This document shows, in pieces, positions 1-6,072 of a stretch of DNA of 11,078 bases. A program made the position numbers and the translations under genes. The notes beneath the pieces were generated by a model. It was given only the letters and a program-made list of their open reading frames with translations. It ran no database searches and was not told where the DNA came from. This DNA comes from Anaerozeibacter quisquiliarum (lineage in GTDB: Bacteria; Bacillota; Clostridia; Christensenellales; Aristaeellaceae), in assembly GCA_051162045.1 (NCBI GenBank), contig JBISDI010000063.1. One strand, given 5' to 3'. Within the stretch, counting starts at the first letter, position 1. Every line of letters begins with the position of its first letter.

Positions 1-61
1 CTCGGCGCTCCGTTCCGATTGCCTGGGGGCGGATACGGCGGCGCGGGGTTGCGGGGGAACA

Positions 62-109
62 CCAGGGACTCCGCCCCTGGACCCCGCCAAGGGGACTTCG
101 CCCCTTTGG
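62..109. repeat. REP-like double hairpin downstream of the kinase gene
   Basis: Two GC-rich hairpins lie side by side. The first pairs CCAGGG (62-67) with CCCTGG (75-80); the second pairs CCAAGGGG (87-94) with CCCCTTTGG (101-109), with one bulged base. Neither is followed by a T run on either strand, so they do not look like intrinsic terminators, although they could protect the 3' end of the minus-strand message. The paired-hairpin layout resembles extragenic palindromic repeats common in GC-rich clostridia; that resemblance is from memory and the copy number in this genome is unknown. Positions 1-61 and 110-141 hold no gene that I can support. Confidence 0.6.
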
Positions 110-141
110 AATCCCCATGACCGCTCACGCGGGGAGAGGCC

Positions 142-1668
142 TTACCTCGCGCCCTTGTCAAACACCGGCTTGAGCGCCGGGTAAAGGTCGCAATACAGCC
201 CGTAGGCGTCCTCATAGGCCGCGCGGTTCGCGCCGTTGGGCAGCGTCTCGGTCTCGACGCTCAGCACCGAGATCGCCTCATTCAAATCCTTCCAGACGCC
301 CGCGCCCACGCCGGCGACCAGCACCGCGCCGTAGGCGCCGCCCTCGCTGGCGGCGGACATCGTGTAAACCGGCAGGCCGAACACGTCGGCCTGGATCTGA
401 CGCCAGAGCTTTGAGGCCGAACCGCCGCCCGAGGAATACACCTTCTCAGAGGGCGCGACGCGCGTGAACAGCTCGGCCACCTGCCTGAGCGAATAGGTGA
501 CGCCCTCCATCACCGCACGGGTCATATCACACCGTGAGGTCGCCAGGCTCATGCCGTAGAACACGCCGCGCGCGTTCGGGTCGGGATAGGGACAGCGCTC
601 GCCCGCCAGGTAGGGCAGGAACACCACCCCGTTCGCGCCGGGGCGCGACGCTTCGGCCGACTCGCCCATCAAATCGTAGGCGCTTAAGCTCTGCGCGCGC
701 GCCGCCTCAATTTGACGCTCGCACAGCGTGTCGCGGAACCAGCGGTAGGCGCTGCCCGCGGCCAGCGTACAGCCCAGCGCGTGGTAAAGCCCGGGCTCGT
801 TGTTGGCGAACATCTGCAGCTTGCCCGCGGGATTTTCATGAAAGCCCGTAAAGCCCATCGCCACATTACCCGCCGTGCCGATCACCACGCCCAGCACGCC
901 CGGCCTGACCAGGCCCGAGCCGGTCGTTTGGATCACCGCGTCGCCGCCGCCCGCATAAACCTTGAGGCCTTCGGGCAGGCCGGTCTCCTCCGCGGCGCGC
1001 CCTGTCACGCGCCCGGCCAGCGCGGTCGATTCCAGCACGGGCGGAAAGATTCTCTTATCCAGCCCGGCGAGCGCGATCAGCTCGTCGCTCCAGCGGCGGT
1101 TTTTGGTGTCGAAGAATCCTGTCCCCGAGCCGTCGGACACGTCGGTCGCCACCTCGCCCGTGAGCAGCAGGCGGATGTAGTCCTTCGGGCAGCAGAACAC
1201 ATCCATGCGCGCGAAGTTGTCGCTCTCCTCCTCCTTGAGCCAGAGGATCTTGCCCCCGGTATAGCCGGTCAGCATCTGGTTGTTGGTGTAGGTCAGCAGC
1301 TTCTCCGGCCCGCCCGCCCGCTCGGTCAGAGCGTCGCACTGCTTCTGCGTGCGCTGGTCGCACCACAGGATCGACGGCCGGATCACCCGGCGCTCCCGGT
1401 CGAGCGCCACCAGGCCGTGCATTTGCCCCGACAGGCTGAGCGCGACGATCGCTTCCGTCGGCACCTGCGCCTTATTGAGAATCGCGCGGCAGCCCTCGGC
1501 CACCGCTCGCCACCAGTCGGCCGGGTCCTGCTCGGCCCAACCGGCGCGCGGCGTGTCGAGCGGGTATTCGCGCGTGGCCGAGGCCACTACCGTGCCCTTC
1601 CGGTTCACCAGAATGCACTTCGCGCCCGAGGTGCCGATGTCCAGCCCTATCAAGTACTGCTCCGCCAT
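142..1668 (-). CDS. xylB: Xylulokinase (FGGY-family carbohydrate kinase)
   Basis: This 508-residue cytoplasmic protein should phosphorylate D-xylulose to xylulose 5-phosphate with ATP, feeding the pentose phosphate pathway. The N-terminal FGGY lobe begins with the phosphate-binding motif GLDIGTSGAK (8-17). GQMHGLV (81-87), LWCDQRT (101-107) and SDGSGTGFFD (178-187) follow the usual xylulokinase order. GGGD (240-243) carries the probable catalytic Asp243. The C-terminal ATPase lobe has IGTAGNVA (263-270), LPYLAGERCP (351-360), SSGGGSASKLWRQ (412-424) and EGGAYGA (442-448). Length is typical. The start is supported by GGAGG eight bases upstream, inside a 14-base gap after plsY, so it is probably the last gene of the DUF512-der-plsY operon. 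No pentose isomerase, transporter or regulator is adjacent. FGGY kinases drift in substrate, so ribulose or another ketose remains possible. Confidence 0.88.
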   Translation of the reverse strand: MAEQYLIGLDIGTSGAKCILVNRKGTVVASATREYPLDTPRAGWAEQDPADWWRAVAEGCRAILNKAQVPTEAIVALSLSGQMHGLVALDRERRVIRPSILWCDQRTQKQCDALTERAGGPEKLLTYTNNQMLTGYTGGKILWLKEEESDNFARMDVFCCPKDYIRLLLTGEVATDVSDGSGTGFFDTKNRRWSDELIALAGLDKRIFPPVLESTALAGRVTGRAAEETGLPEGLKVYAGGGDAVIQTTGSGLVRPGVLGVVIGTAGNVAMGFTGFHENPAGKLQMFANNEPGLYHALGCTLAAGSAYRWFRDTLCERQIEAARAQSLSAYDLMGESAEASRPGANGVVFLPYLAGERCPYPDPNARGVFYGMSLATSRCDMTRAVMEGVTYSLRQVAELFTRVAPSEKVYSSGGGSASKLWRQIQADVFGLPVYTMSAASEGGAYGAVLVAGVGAGVWKDLNEAISVLSVETETLPNGANRAAYEDAYGLYCDLYPALKPVFDKGAR

Positions 1669-1682
1669 ATCGGGTGCCTCCT

Positions 1683-2315
1683 CTATGTCTTTTTCTTTCG
1701 AGAGATGTCGTTGATCTCCTTGAAATTCAGTTTATTCTCCCGCTTGTGGGCCAAGCGGTCGATGTTCGTTCGATGGGAAAAGAAGGCCAGCGCGCCGAGC
1801 AGAGCGGCGTAGCCGATGGCCCACCAGTCGCCCCAATGCAGCATAAGCGTCAGCACCACATACAGCCCCGCCGAGACCAGCGAGGCCACCGACATGATGT
1901 GGGTGACCAGCAGCACCGCCGCCTGACAGGCGATCAGCGACAGCGCGATGATCGGGTTCAATGCCAGGATGACGCCCCCGGTCGTGGCGATGCCCTTGCC
2001 GCCCCTGAACCCGAACAGCGCCGGCCAGTTGTGGCCCAGCACCGCGCACAGCCCGCCCAGCCGCGCGCCCCATACGCCGCCCAGCCACAGCCCCAGCCCC
2101 GCCGCCAGCGCGCCCTTGACCATGTCGCCCGCCAGCGTCAGGGCACTCGGCAGCCAGCCCAGCGTGCGCATCACATTGGTGGCGCCCGTGCCGCCGCTGC
2201 CGTGCGCGCGCACATCGGTGCCCATCATGCGGCTGACCACGAGCCCGGTCTGGAAGTTGCCGATCAGGTAGCCGGCCACCGCGATCAGCGGCAGCGCAAT
2301 CCTCAAATCCATCAT
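1683..2315 (-). CDS. plsY: Glycerol-3-phosphate acyltransferase PlsY
   Basis: PlsY is a membrane enzyme that transfers the acyl group of acyl-phosphate (made by PlsX) to glycerol 3-phosphate, the first acylation step of phospholipid synthesis. The 210-residue product is very hydrophobic, with segments near 5-28, 54-80, 85-100, 112-137, 140-160 and 166-180. The three family motifs are present: GSGGTGATN (39-47), GHNWPALFGFRGGKGIAT (94-111) and HRTNIDRL (181-188). In motif 3 the usual Gly before the Glu-Asn-Lys is replaced (KRENK, 191-195), and the tail is basic. The first ATG overlaps the stop of der as ATGA (2312-2315), pointing to translational coupling; a second in-frame ATG follows at once. 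The known clostridial order der-plsY-gpsA is broken here because the next gene is a sugar kinase. Confidence 0.95.
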   Translation of the reverse strand: MMDLRIALPLIAVAGYLIGNFQTGLVVSRMMGTDVRAHGSGGTGATNVMRTLGWLPSALTLAGDMVKGALAAGLGLWLGGVWGARLGGLCAVLGHNWPALFGFRGGKGIATTGGVILALNPIIALSLIACQAAVLLVTHIMSVASLVSAGLYVVLTLMLHWGDWWAIGYAALLGALAFFSHRTNIDRLAHKRENKLNFKEINDISRKKKT

Positions 2316-3643
2316 CTTCCGTCCTCTTTTTTGCGCTCGCGCAGGATGAACCGAACCGGCGTGCCCTCAAACCCGAAGGCCTTGCGGAACTGGTTCTCAA
2401 GGTAGCGCTCGTAGGAAAAGTGCATGAGCGTCTGGTCGTTGATGAAGAGCACAAATGTGGGCGGGCACACCGCCTGCTGCGTGGCGTAGTAGATCTTGAG
2501 CCGGCGACCGGCGCTGCTGGGCGGCGACATGGCATTTTGAGCGTCGGCCAGCACGTCGTTGAGCAGCCCGGTGGTCACGCGTAGCGATGCCTGCGCGTAG
2601 GCCGCGCGCACCGCGTCGAGCACCCGGTGCACGCGCTGCCCGGTCAAGGCCGAGATGTAGACCACCTGCGCGTAGTTCATGAACTTCAGCTGCTCGCGCA
2701 CCTGCTTGGTGTAGGCCTCCATCGTGCCGGTCTGCTTCTCGACCGCATCCCACTTGTTGACCAGGATCACGGCGGCCTTGCCCTGCTCGTCGACGTAGCC
2801 CGCGATCTTGGAATCCTGCTCCGACACGCCCTGCTCGGCGTCGATCACCAGCAGCGCCACGTCGCAGCGGTCGATCGCCGCCAGCGCGCGCACCACCGAA
2901 AACCGCTCGAGCGACTGGTATTCGATCGCGCGCTTCCTACGGATGCCGGCGGTATCGATGATGACGAACTGATCCTCGCCGTCGGTCAGCCGGGTGTCGA
3001 TCGCGTCGCGGGTGGTGCCCGCGATGTCGCTGACCATCACCCGCTCCTGGCCCAGCAGCCGGTTGACCAGCGAGCTCTTGCCCACGTTGGGCTTGCCCAC
3101 CACCGCCACCTGGATGGCGTCGTGCTCGGCGTCCTCATCCTCATCCCCGGGCAGCAGTTCGCACACCGCCTCGAGCAGGTCGCCGAAGTTCATCATATTG
3201 GTCGATGAGATGCCGATCGGGTCGCCGATGCCCAGCTGATAAAAGTCGTAGATGTCGCTCATCTGCGACACGCTGTCGATCTTGTTGACCACCAGCATCA
3301 CGGGCTTGCCGCTCTTGCGCAGCATGTCGGCCACCGTCTCGTCGTCGGCGGTCAGCCCCTGCCGCCCGTCCACGAAGAACAGGATCATGTCGCAGGTCTC
3401 GACCGCGATCTCGGCCTGCATGCGCATCTGCTTGAGCAGCGGATCGGTGGAATTCGGGTCGATGCCGCCGGTGTCGATCAAGGTGAATTTGTGATTTTGC
3501 CACTCGCAGTCGGCGTACACGCGGTCGCGCGTCACGCCCGGCGTATCCTCCACGATGGCGATGCGCCGACCCGCGATCTTGTTGAAAAACGTGGACTTGC
3601 CCACATTGGGGCGGCCCACGATGGCCACCAGCCCTCTTGCCAT
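2312..3643 (-). CDS. der: Ribosome-assembly GTPase Der (EngA)
   Basis: Der is an essential tandem-GTPase factor for maturation of the large ribosomal subunit. In the 443-residue product the first G domain has GRPNVGKS (10-17), TPGVTRD (34-40), DTGG (57-60) and NKID (120-123). The second has GKPNVGKS (183-190), AGTTRD (208-213), DTAG (230-233) and NKWD (296-299), followed by a C-terminal KH-like domain from about 350 and a basic end. An acidic linker, DEDEDAEHD (167-175), separates the two G domains. An in-frame ATG 63 bases further upstream would add residues unlike the family and lies in repeat-like DNA, so I chose the ATG at 3643, which has a textbook Shine-Dalgarno. Its stop overlaps the plsY start by four bases. 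Confidence 0.97.
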   Translation of the reverse strand: MARGLVAIVGRPNVGKSTFFNKIAGRRIAIVEDTPGVTRDRVYADCEWQNHKFTLIDTGGIDPNSTDPLLKQMRMQAEIAVETCDMILFFVDGRQGLTADDETVADMLRKSGKPVMLVVNKIDSVSQMSDIYDFYQLGIGDPIGISSTNMMNFGDLLEAVCELLPGDEDEDAEHDAIQVAVVGKPNVGKSSLVNRLLGQERVMVSDIAGTTRDAIDTRLTDGEDQFVIIDTAGIRRKRAIEYQSLERFSVVRALAAIDRCDVALLVIDAEQGVSEQDSKIAGYVDEQGKAAVILVNKWDAVEKQTGTMEAYTKQVREQLKFMNYAQVVYISALTGQRVHRVLDAVRAAYAQASLRVTTGLLNDVLADAQNAMSPPSSAGRRLKIYYATQQAVCPPTFVLFINDQTLMHFSYERYLENQFRKAFGFEGTPVRFILRERKKEDGR

Positions 3644-3649
3644 GGTCAC

Positions 3650-3655
3650 CCTCCT
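3650..3655 (-). promoter_or_regulatory. Ribosome binding site fixing the der start
   Basis: A perfect AGGAGG on the minus strand stands six bases before the ATG at 3643. It decides between this start and the longer open frame beginning at 3706, which has no comparable site and whose first 21 codons run through a palindromic spacer. Confidence 0.9.
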
Positions 3656-3682
3656 ATAAGTTCGGATCCCCGGGAGGTTTGA

Positions 3683-3696
3683 AGGGCCGCGGCCCT
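3683..3696. repeat. Perfect 14-bp palindrome upstream of der
   Basis: AGGGCCGCGGCCCT is its own reverse complement and lies 40 bases before the der start codon, just beyond the Shine-Dalgarno. In RNA it could fold only into a hairpin with a minimal loop, so it may equally be a protein site or part of the neighbouring hairpin-rich repeat. No regulator is evident. Confidence 0.6.
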
Positions 3697-3700
3697 CCAT

Positions 3701-3910
3701 GTTCAATCATAGGTGCCGGCTTTGCCGGTGCCTATGGATTCCAGCAAAGGGCGAGCTTGCCCTCACTCAATTCGCAATGGTCGCCCCACGCCATCCGGCA
3801 TGGATGCTCGCTTGCTCATTGGGCTGGCGCCCTTTCTTCCTCGCCCACCGGGCGCGGTCGGGTGCGCCCCGACTCGCAATCAGTTCTGCCAGCCGGATGC
3901 GAGTGACTTA
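3701..3910. repeat. Hairpin-rich extragenic repeat-like segment between the DUF512 gene and der
   Basis: This stretch is packed with inverted repeats. A 12-bp hairpin arm pair (3709-3720 with 3724-3735, loop TTT) is fully paired in plus-strand RNA, using two G-U pairs, but has two C/A mismatches in minus-strand RNA. Smaller stems are GGGC/GCCC (3821-3824 with 3829-3832), GGGCGC/GCGCCC (3850-3855 with 3864-3869), GTCGGG/CCCGAC (3857-3862 with 3868-3873) and ACTCGC/GCGAGT (3872-3877 with 3899-3904). The third and fourth overlap and exclude each other. GGATTCCA followed by an AAAGGG-CGA stem (3736-3760) resembles the repeat near position 100 in the opposite orientation. It spans the 3' end of the DUF512 gene. 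I infer a mobile or dispersed extragenic element; copy number is unknown. Confidence 0.5.
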
Positions 3911-5198
3911 GCGCGTGCAGCAGCCCTTCGCCGCCGGCCACCGCGTGAATTTCAATGCCGAGCGCCTGCTCGATCTCCTGGAGCGTGGTGTCGTCCAGAA
4001 ACACGTCGCCGCCCTCGCGCAGCATGGTCTGCGAGATCAGCAGCCGGTCGGCCTCGATCCCCTTGAGTTGCCTGAGCAGGTCGCCGCCGGTCAGCAGCCC
4101 CGACACGGTGATCGTCGGGCCGAAGAAGCCGTTCTCAAGCGCGTACACTCGGACCTCGACCCCCGGCACCGGGCGCGCCTCGAGGATACCCCGCAAAAAG
4201 GGCGCGACCGAGGTGCCGCATGCGATCGCGACGCGAGCGGCCGGTGCGGGAACGACATCCGAAAAATCGGCCTCCTGCCACGCCTCCCGGTATTCGCGCT
4301 CGAACAGGCGGCACAGCCCGACGCCGTTTTCCAGCTGCGGATAATCGCCGTATGCCGCGTCCTCCGGGAAGTCGAGCCCTGCGATCAGGTAGAACTCGTC
4401 GGCCGGATGCACGAACGCGTCGCCATCCTCCGCCATGTACGCCGCGCGCCGGCGCCCGGCCAGCTCGATTACGGCGCGCGCCTCGCCGGGCGTGAAGCGC
4501 CGAAGCTTGCTCAGCCCCTCGCGGTGGCCGGTCAGCCCCACCGGCACCAGCGCCAGCGACAGGCAGGCCGGACGCATCTCGGCAAGCTCCCGCACAGTGC
4601 GCTCGAGCGCCGCGCCGTCGTTGATGCCGGGGCACAGCACCGCCTGCGCGTGGAAGGTCAGTCCGGCATTTGCCAGCCTTTTTAGCTGATCCATCAGCTT
4701 CGCGCCCAGCCGCGTGCCCAGCAGGTAGGATCGCAGCTCCGGGTCGGTCGCGTGCACCGATATGTACAGTGGCGACGCGCGGCGCGCGATGATGCGCGTA
4801 AGTTCCGCGTCCGACACATTGGTCAGCGTCACGAAGTTGCCCATCATCAGGCTCATGCGCCAGTCGTCGTCCTTGATGCGCAGCGTGTCGCGCGCGCCGG
4901 GGGGCAGCTGATCCACAAAGCAGAACAGGCACTCGTTCGCGCAGTCGCGCTGGCGGGACATCAGCGCCTGTCCGAAGGTCAGCCCCAGCGGTTCGTATTC
5001 GTCCTTCAAAAAACGAAACACCCGCCGCTCGCCCGCGCGCTCGACCACCAGCGACAGCTTCTCCTCGCAGCAAAACGCCTGATAGTCGATCAGATCGACG
5101 GGGTGCCGGTCATTGATCGTATGCAGCACGTCGCCCGGCGCAATGCCCAGCTGATCGGCGATGCTGCCCGGCTCCACTCCCTGGATGACGTGCGGCAT
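3816..5198 (-). CDS. DUF512-domain PDZ/radical-SAM protein
   Basis: This 460-residue protein belongs to the family usually annotated as DUF512 domain-containing or putative FeS oxidoreductase, whose reaction is unknown. Residues 1-55 form a PDZ-like domain (GSIADQLGIAPGDVLHTIND, 11-30). A radical-SAM cluster motif follows, CANECLFC (Cys86, Cys90, Cys93) within CFVDQLP (93-99). The core continues through SVHATDPELRSYLLG (147-161) and LCPGINDG (188-195), and the DUF512 region runs to about 425. The gene has its own promoter, and GGGAGG stands five bases before the ATG. It sits upstream of der and plsY, as in many clostridia, suggesting a link to translation or envelope housekeeping. The last 30 or so residues (431-460), polar and rich in Arg and Glu, are read from the hairpin-rich repeat and look like an acquired tail. 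The function of the family is not established. Confidence 0.9.
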   Translation of the reverse strand: MPHVIQGVEPGSIADQLGIAPGDVLHTINDRHPVDLIDYQAFCCEEKLSLVVERAGERRVFRFLKDEYEPLGLTFGQALMSRQRDCANECLFCFVDQLPPGARDTLRIKDDDWRMSLMMGNFVTLTNVSDAELTRIIARRASPLYISVHATDPELRSYLLGTRLGAKLMDQLKRLANAGLTFHAQAVLCPGINDGAALERTVRELAEMRPACLSLALVPVGLTGHREGLSKLRRFTPGEARAVIELAGRRRAAYMAEDGDAFVHPADEFYLIAGLDFPEDAAYGDYPQLENGVGLCRLFEREYREAWQEADFSDVVPAPAARVAIACGTSVAPFLRGILEARPVPGVEVRVYALENGFFGPTITVSGLLTGGDLLRQLKGIEADRLLISQTMLREGGDVFLDDTTLQEIEQALGIEIHAVAGGEGLLHALSHSHPAGRTDCESGRTRPRPVGEEERAPAQ

Positions 5199-5244
5199 AG
5201 GCCCCTCCCATCATAAAACGCGGCGCATGCTCGCCACGTTTCTT

Positions 5245-5272
5245 ATTATCCCCATTTTCGCGCGTTCGTCAA
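5245..5272 (-). promoter_or_regulatory. Sigma-A-type promoter for the DUF512-der-plsY-kinase block
   Basis: On the minus strand a -35 box TTGACG (5267-5272) is followed by a 16-bp spacer and a -10 box GATAAT (5245-5250), each matching five of six consensus bases. Transcription would begin near 5238, leaving a leader of about 40 bases before the ATG at 5198. The spacing and the position just upstream of the gene make this one of the clearer promoters in the window. Confidence 0.75.
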
Positions 5273-5295
5273 GCGCAACCGGGCAAAACAACGCT

Positions 5296-6072
5296 CTACG
5301 CATCGTAGATGCGGTGCCACTCCAAGCTGAAGCGGCCGTCCTCGTCCCGCAGGATCAGCGGGGGCAGCCAGTGCAGCATCGATCTGCCGCCCTTGACGGC
5401 GTCGAGCAGGATCAGCTTGGGCTTGGCGCCCGGCCTGTCCTGTACGATCCGGATCCGCTTGGGGGCCAGGCGCGCGCCTTCCAGCGCGCGCATCAGCTCG
5501 AGCGCGCGCGCCGCCGGGTAGATAAGCGCCATTCGGCCGCCGTTCTTGAGCAACTGCGCGCCGCTCAACGCCACATCCTCGATCGGCAGCTCGGCGTGGC
5601 GCGAGCGCCGGATGGACTCGTCCGCGCTCGGAAGCGCCGTGCCCGCCGGGCTGTAGGGCGGGTTGCACACCACCAGCGTATGCCCCGAGTATCCGAGCGT
5701 CCGGGCCGCCAGCCGCATGTCGAGCGCGTATACGCGGATGCGCTCGGTAAGGCCGTTCATCGCCACGCTGCGCCGCGCCATGTCCGCCATATCATCCTGC
5801 AGTTCGATCGCGTCAAATTCGCTCGTCCGCTCCCGCGCAGCCATCAGCAGGCACAAAACCCCCGTGCCCGTCCCGAGGTCGGCCACCCGGTCGCGCGGAC
5901 GCAGCGGCGCGAAGTCGGCGAGCAGCACCGCGTCGGTGCCGAAGCGGAAGGCGTCCGGGCGCTGCAAAATCGTCATGCCGTCCCGCTGCAAATCGTCCAC
6001 CCGCTCGCCGGGGCGCGCAAAAGCGGAGCCCGCACGGGGCTCCGCATCATGGTGACTGGGTCGCTCGCTCAT
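5296..6072 (-). CDS. trmN6: TrmN6-like tRNA1(Val) A37 N6-methyltransferase (YfiC/YabB family)
   Basis: This class I SAM-dependent methyltransferase of 258 residues probably methylates N6 of an adenine in tRNA, as TrmN6 (YfiC) does at A37 of tRNA1(Val); the exact target here is inferred. FRFGTDAVLLADF (42-54) is a family signature. DLGTGTG (65-71) is the SAM-binding loop, IELQDDMADMARR (89-101) follows in the expected place for motif II, and NPPY (137-140) is the catalytic motif of N6-adenine enzymes. The ATG overlaps the stop of the upstream NlpC/P60 gene as ATGA (6069-6072), indicating coupled translation. The first 20 or so residues are extra relative to the conserved start near ERVDDLQ (23-29), where the Val25 codon is GTG and could be an alternative start. 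A 97-base gap separates it from the DUF512 gene. Confidence 0.85.
   Translation of the reverse strand: MSERPSHHDAEPRAGSAFARPGERVDDLQRDGMTILQRPDAFRFGTDAVLLADFAPLRPRDRVADLGTGTGVLCLLMAARERTSEFDAIELQDDMADMARRSVAMNGLTERIRVYALDMRLAARTLGYSGHTLVVCNPPYSPAGTALPSADESIRRSRHAELPIEDVALSGAQLLKNGGRMALIYPAARALELMRALEGARLAPKRIRIVQDRPGAKPKLILLDAVKGGRSMLHWLPPLILRDEDGRFSLEWHRIYDA

Noticed and set aside
712..1812. Long plus-strand open frame of 366 codons antisense to xylB and plsY
   Set aside because: It is the mirror of a well-supported GC-rich gene on the other strand, has no motif or ribosome site, and runs across two genes and their boundary.
2627..3208. Plus-strand open frame opposite der
   Set aside because: Composition-driven shadow of der; its sequence is rich in His, Leu and Val with no recognisable domain.
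3664..3674. BamHI-SmaI-like string GGATCCCCGGG resembling a cloning-vector polylinker
   Set aside because: Only 11 bases match and the flanks do not continue as polylinker on either side; it is adjacent to natural operon sequence, so chance is the simpler explanation.
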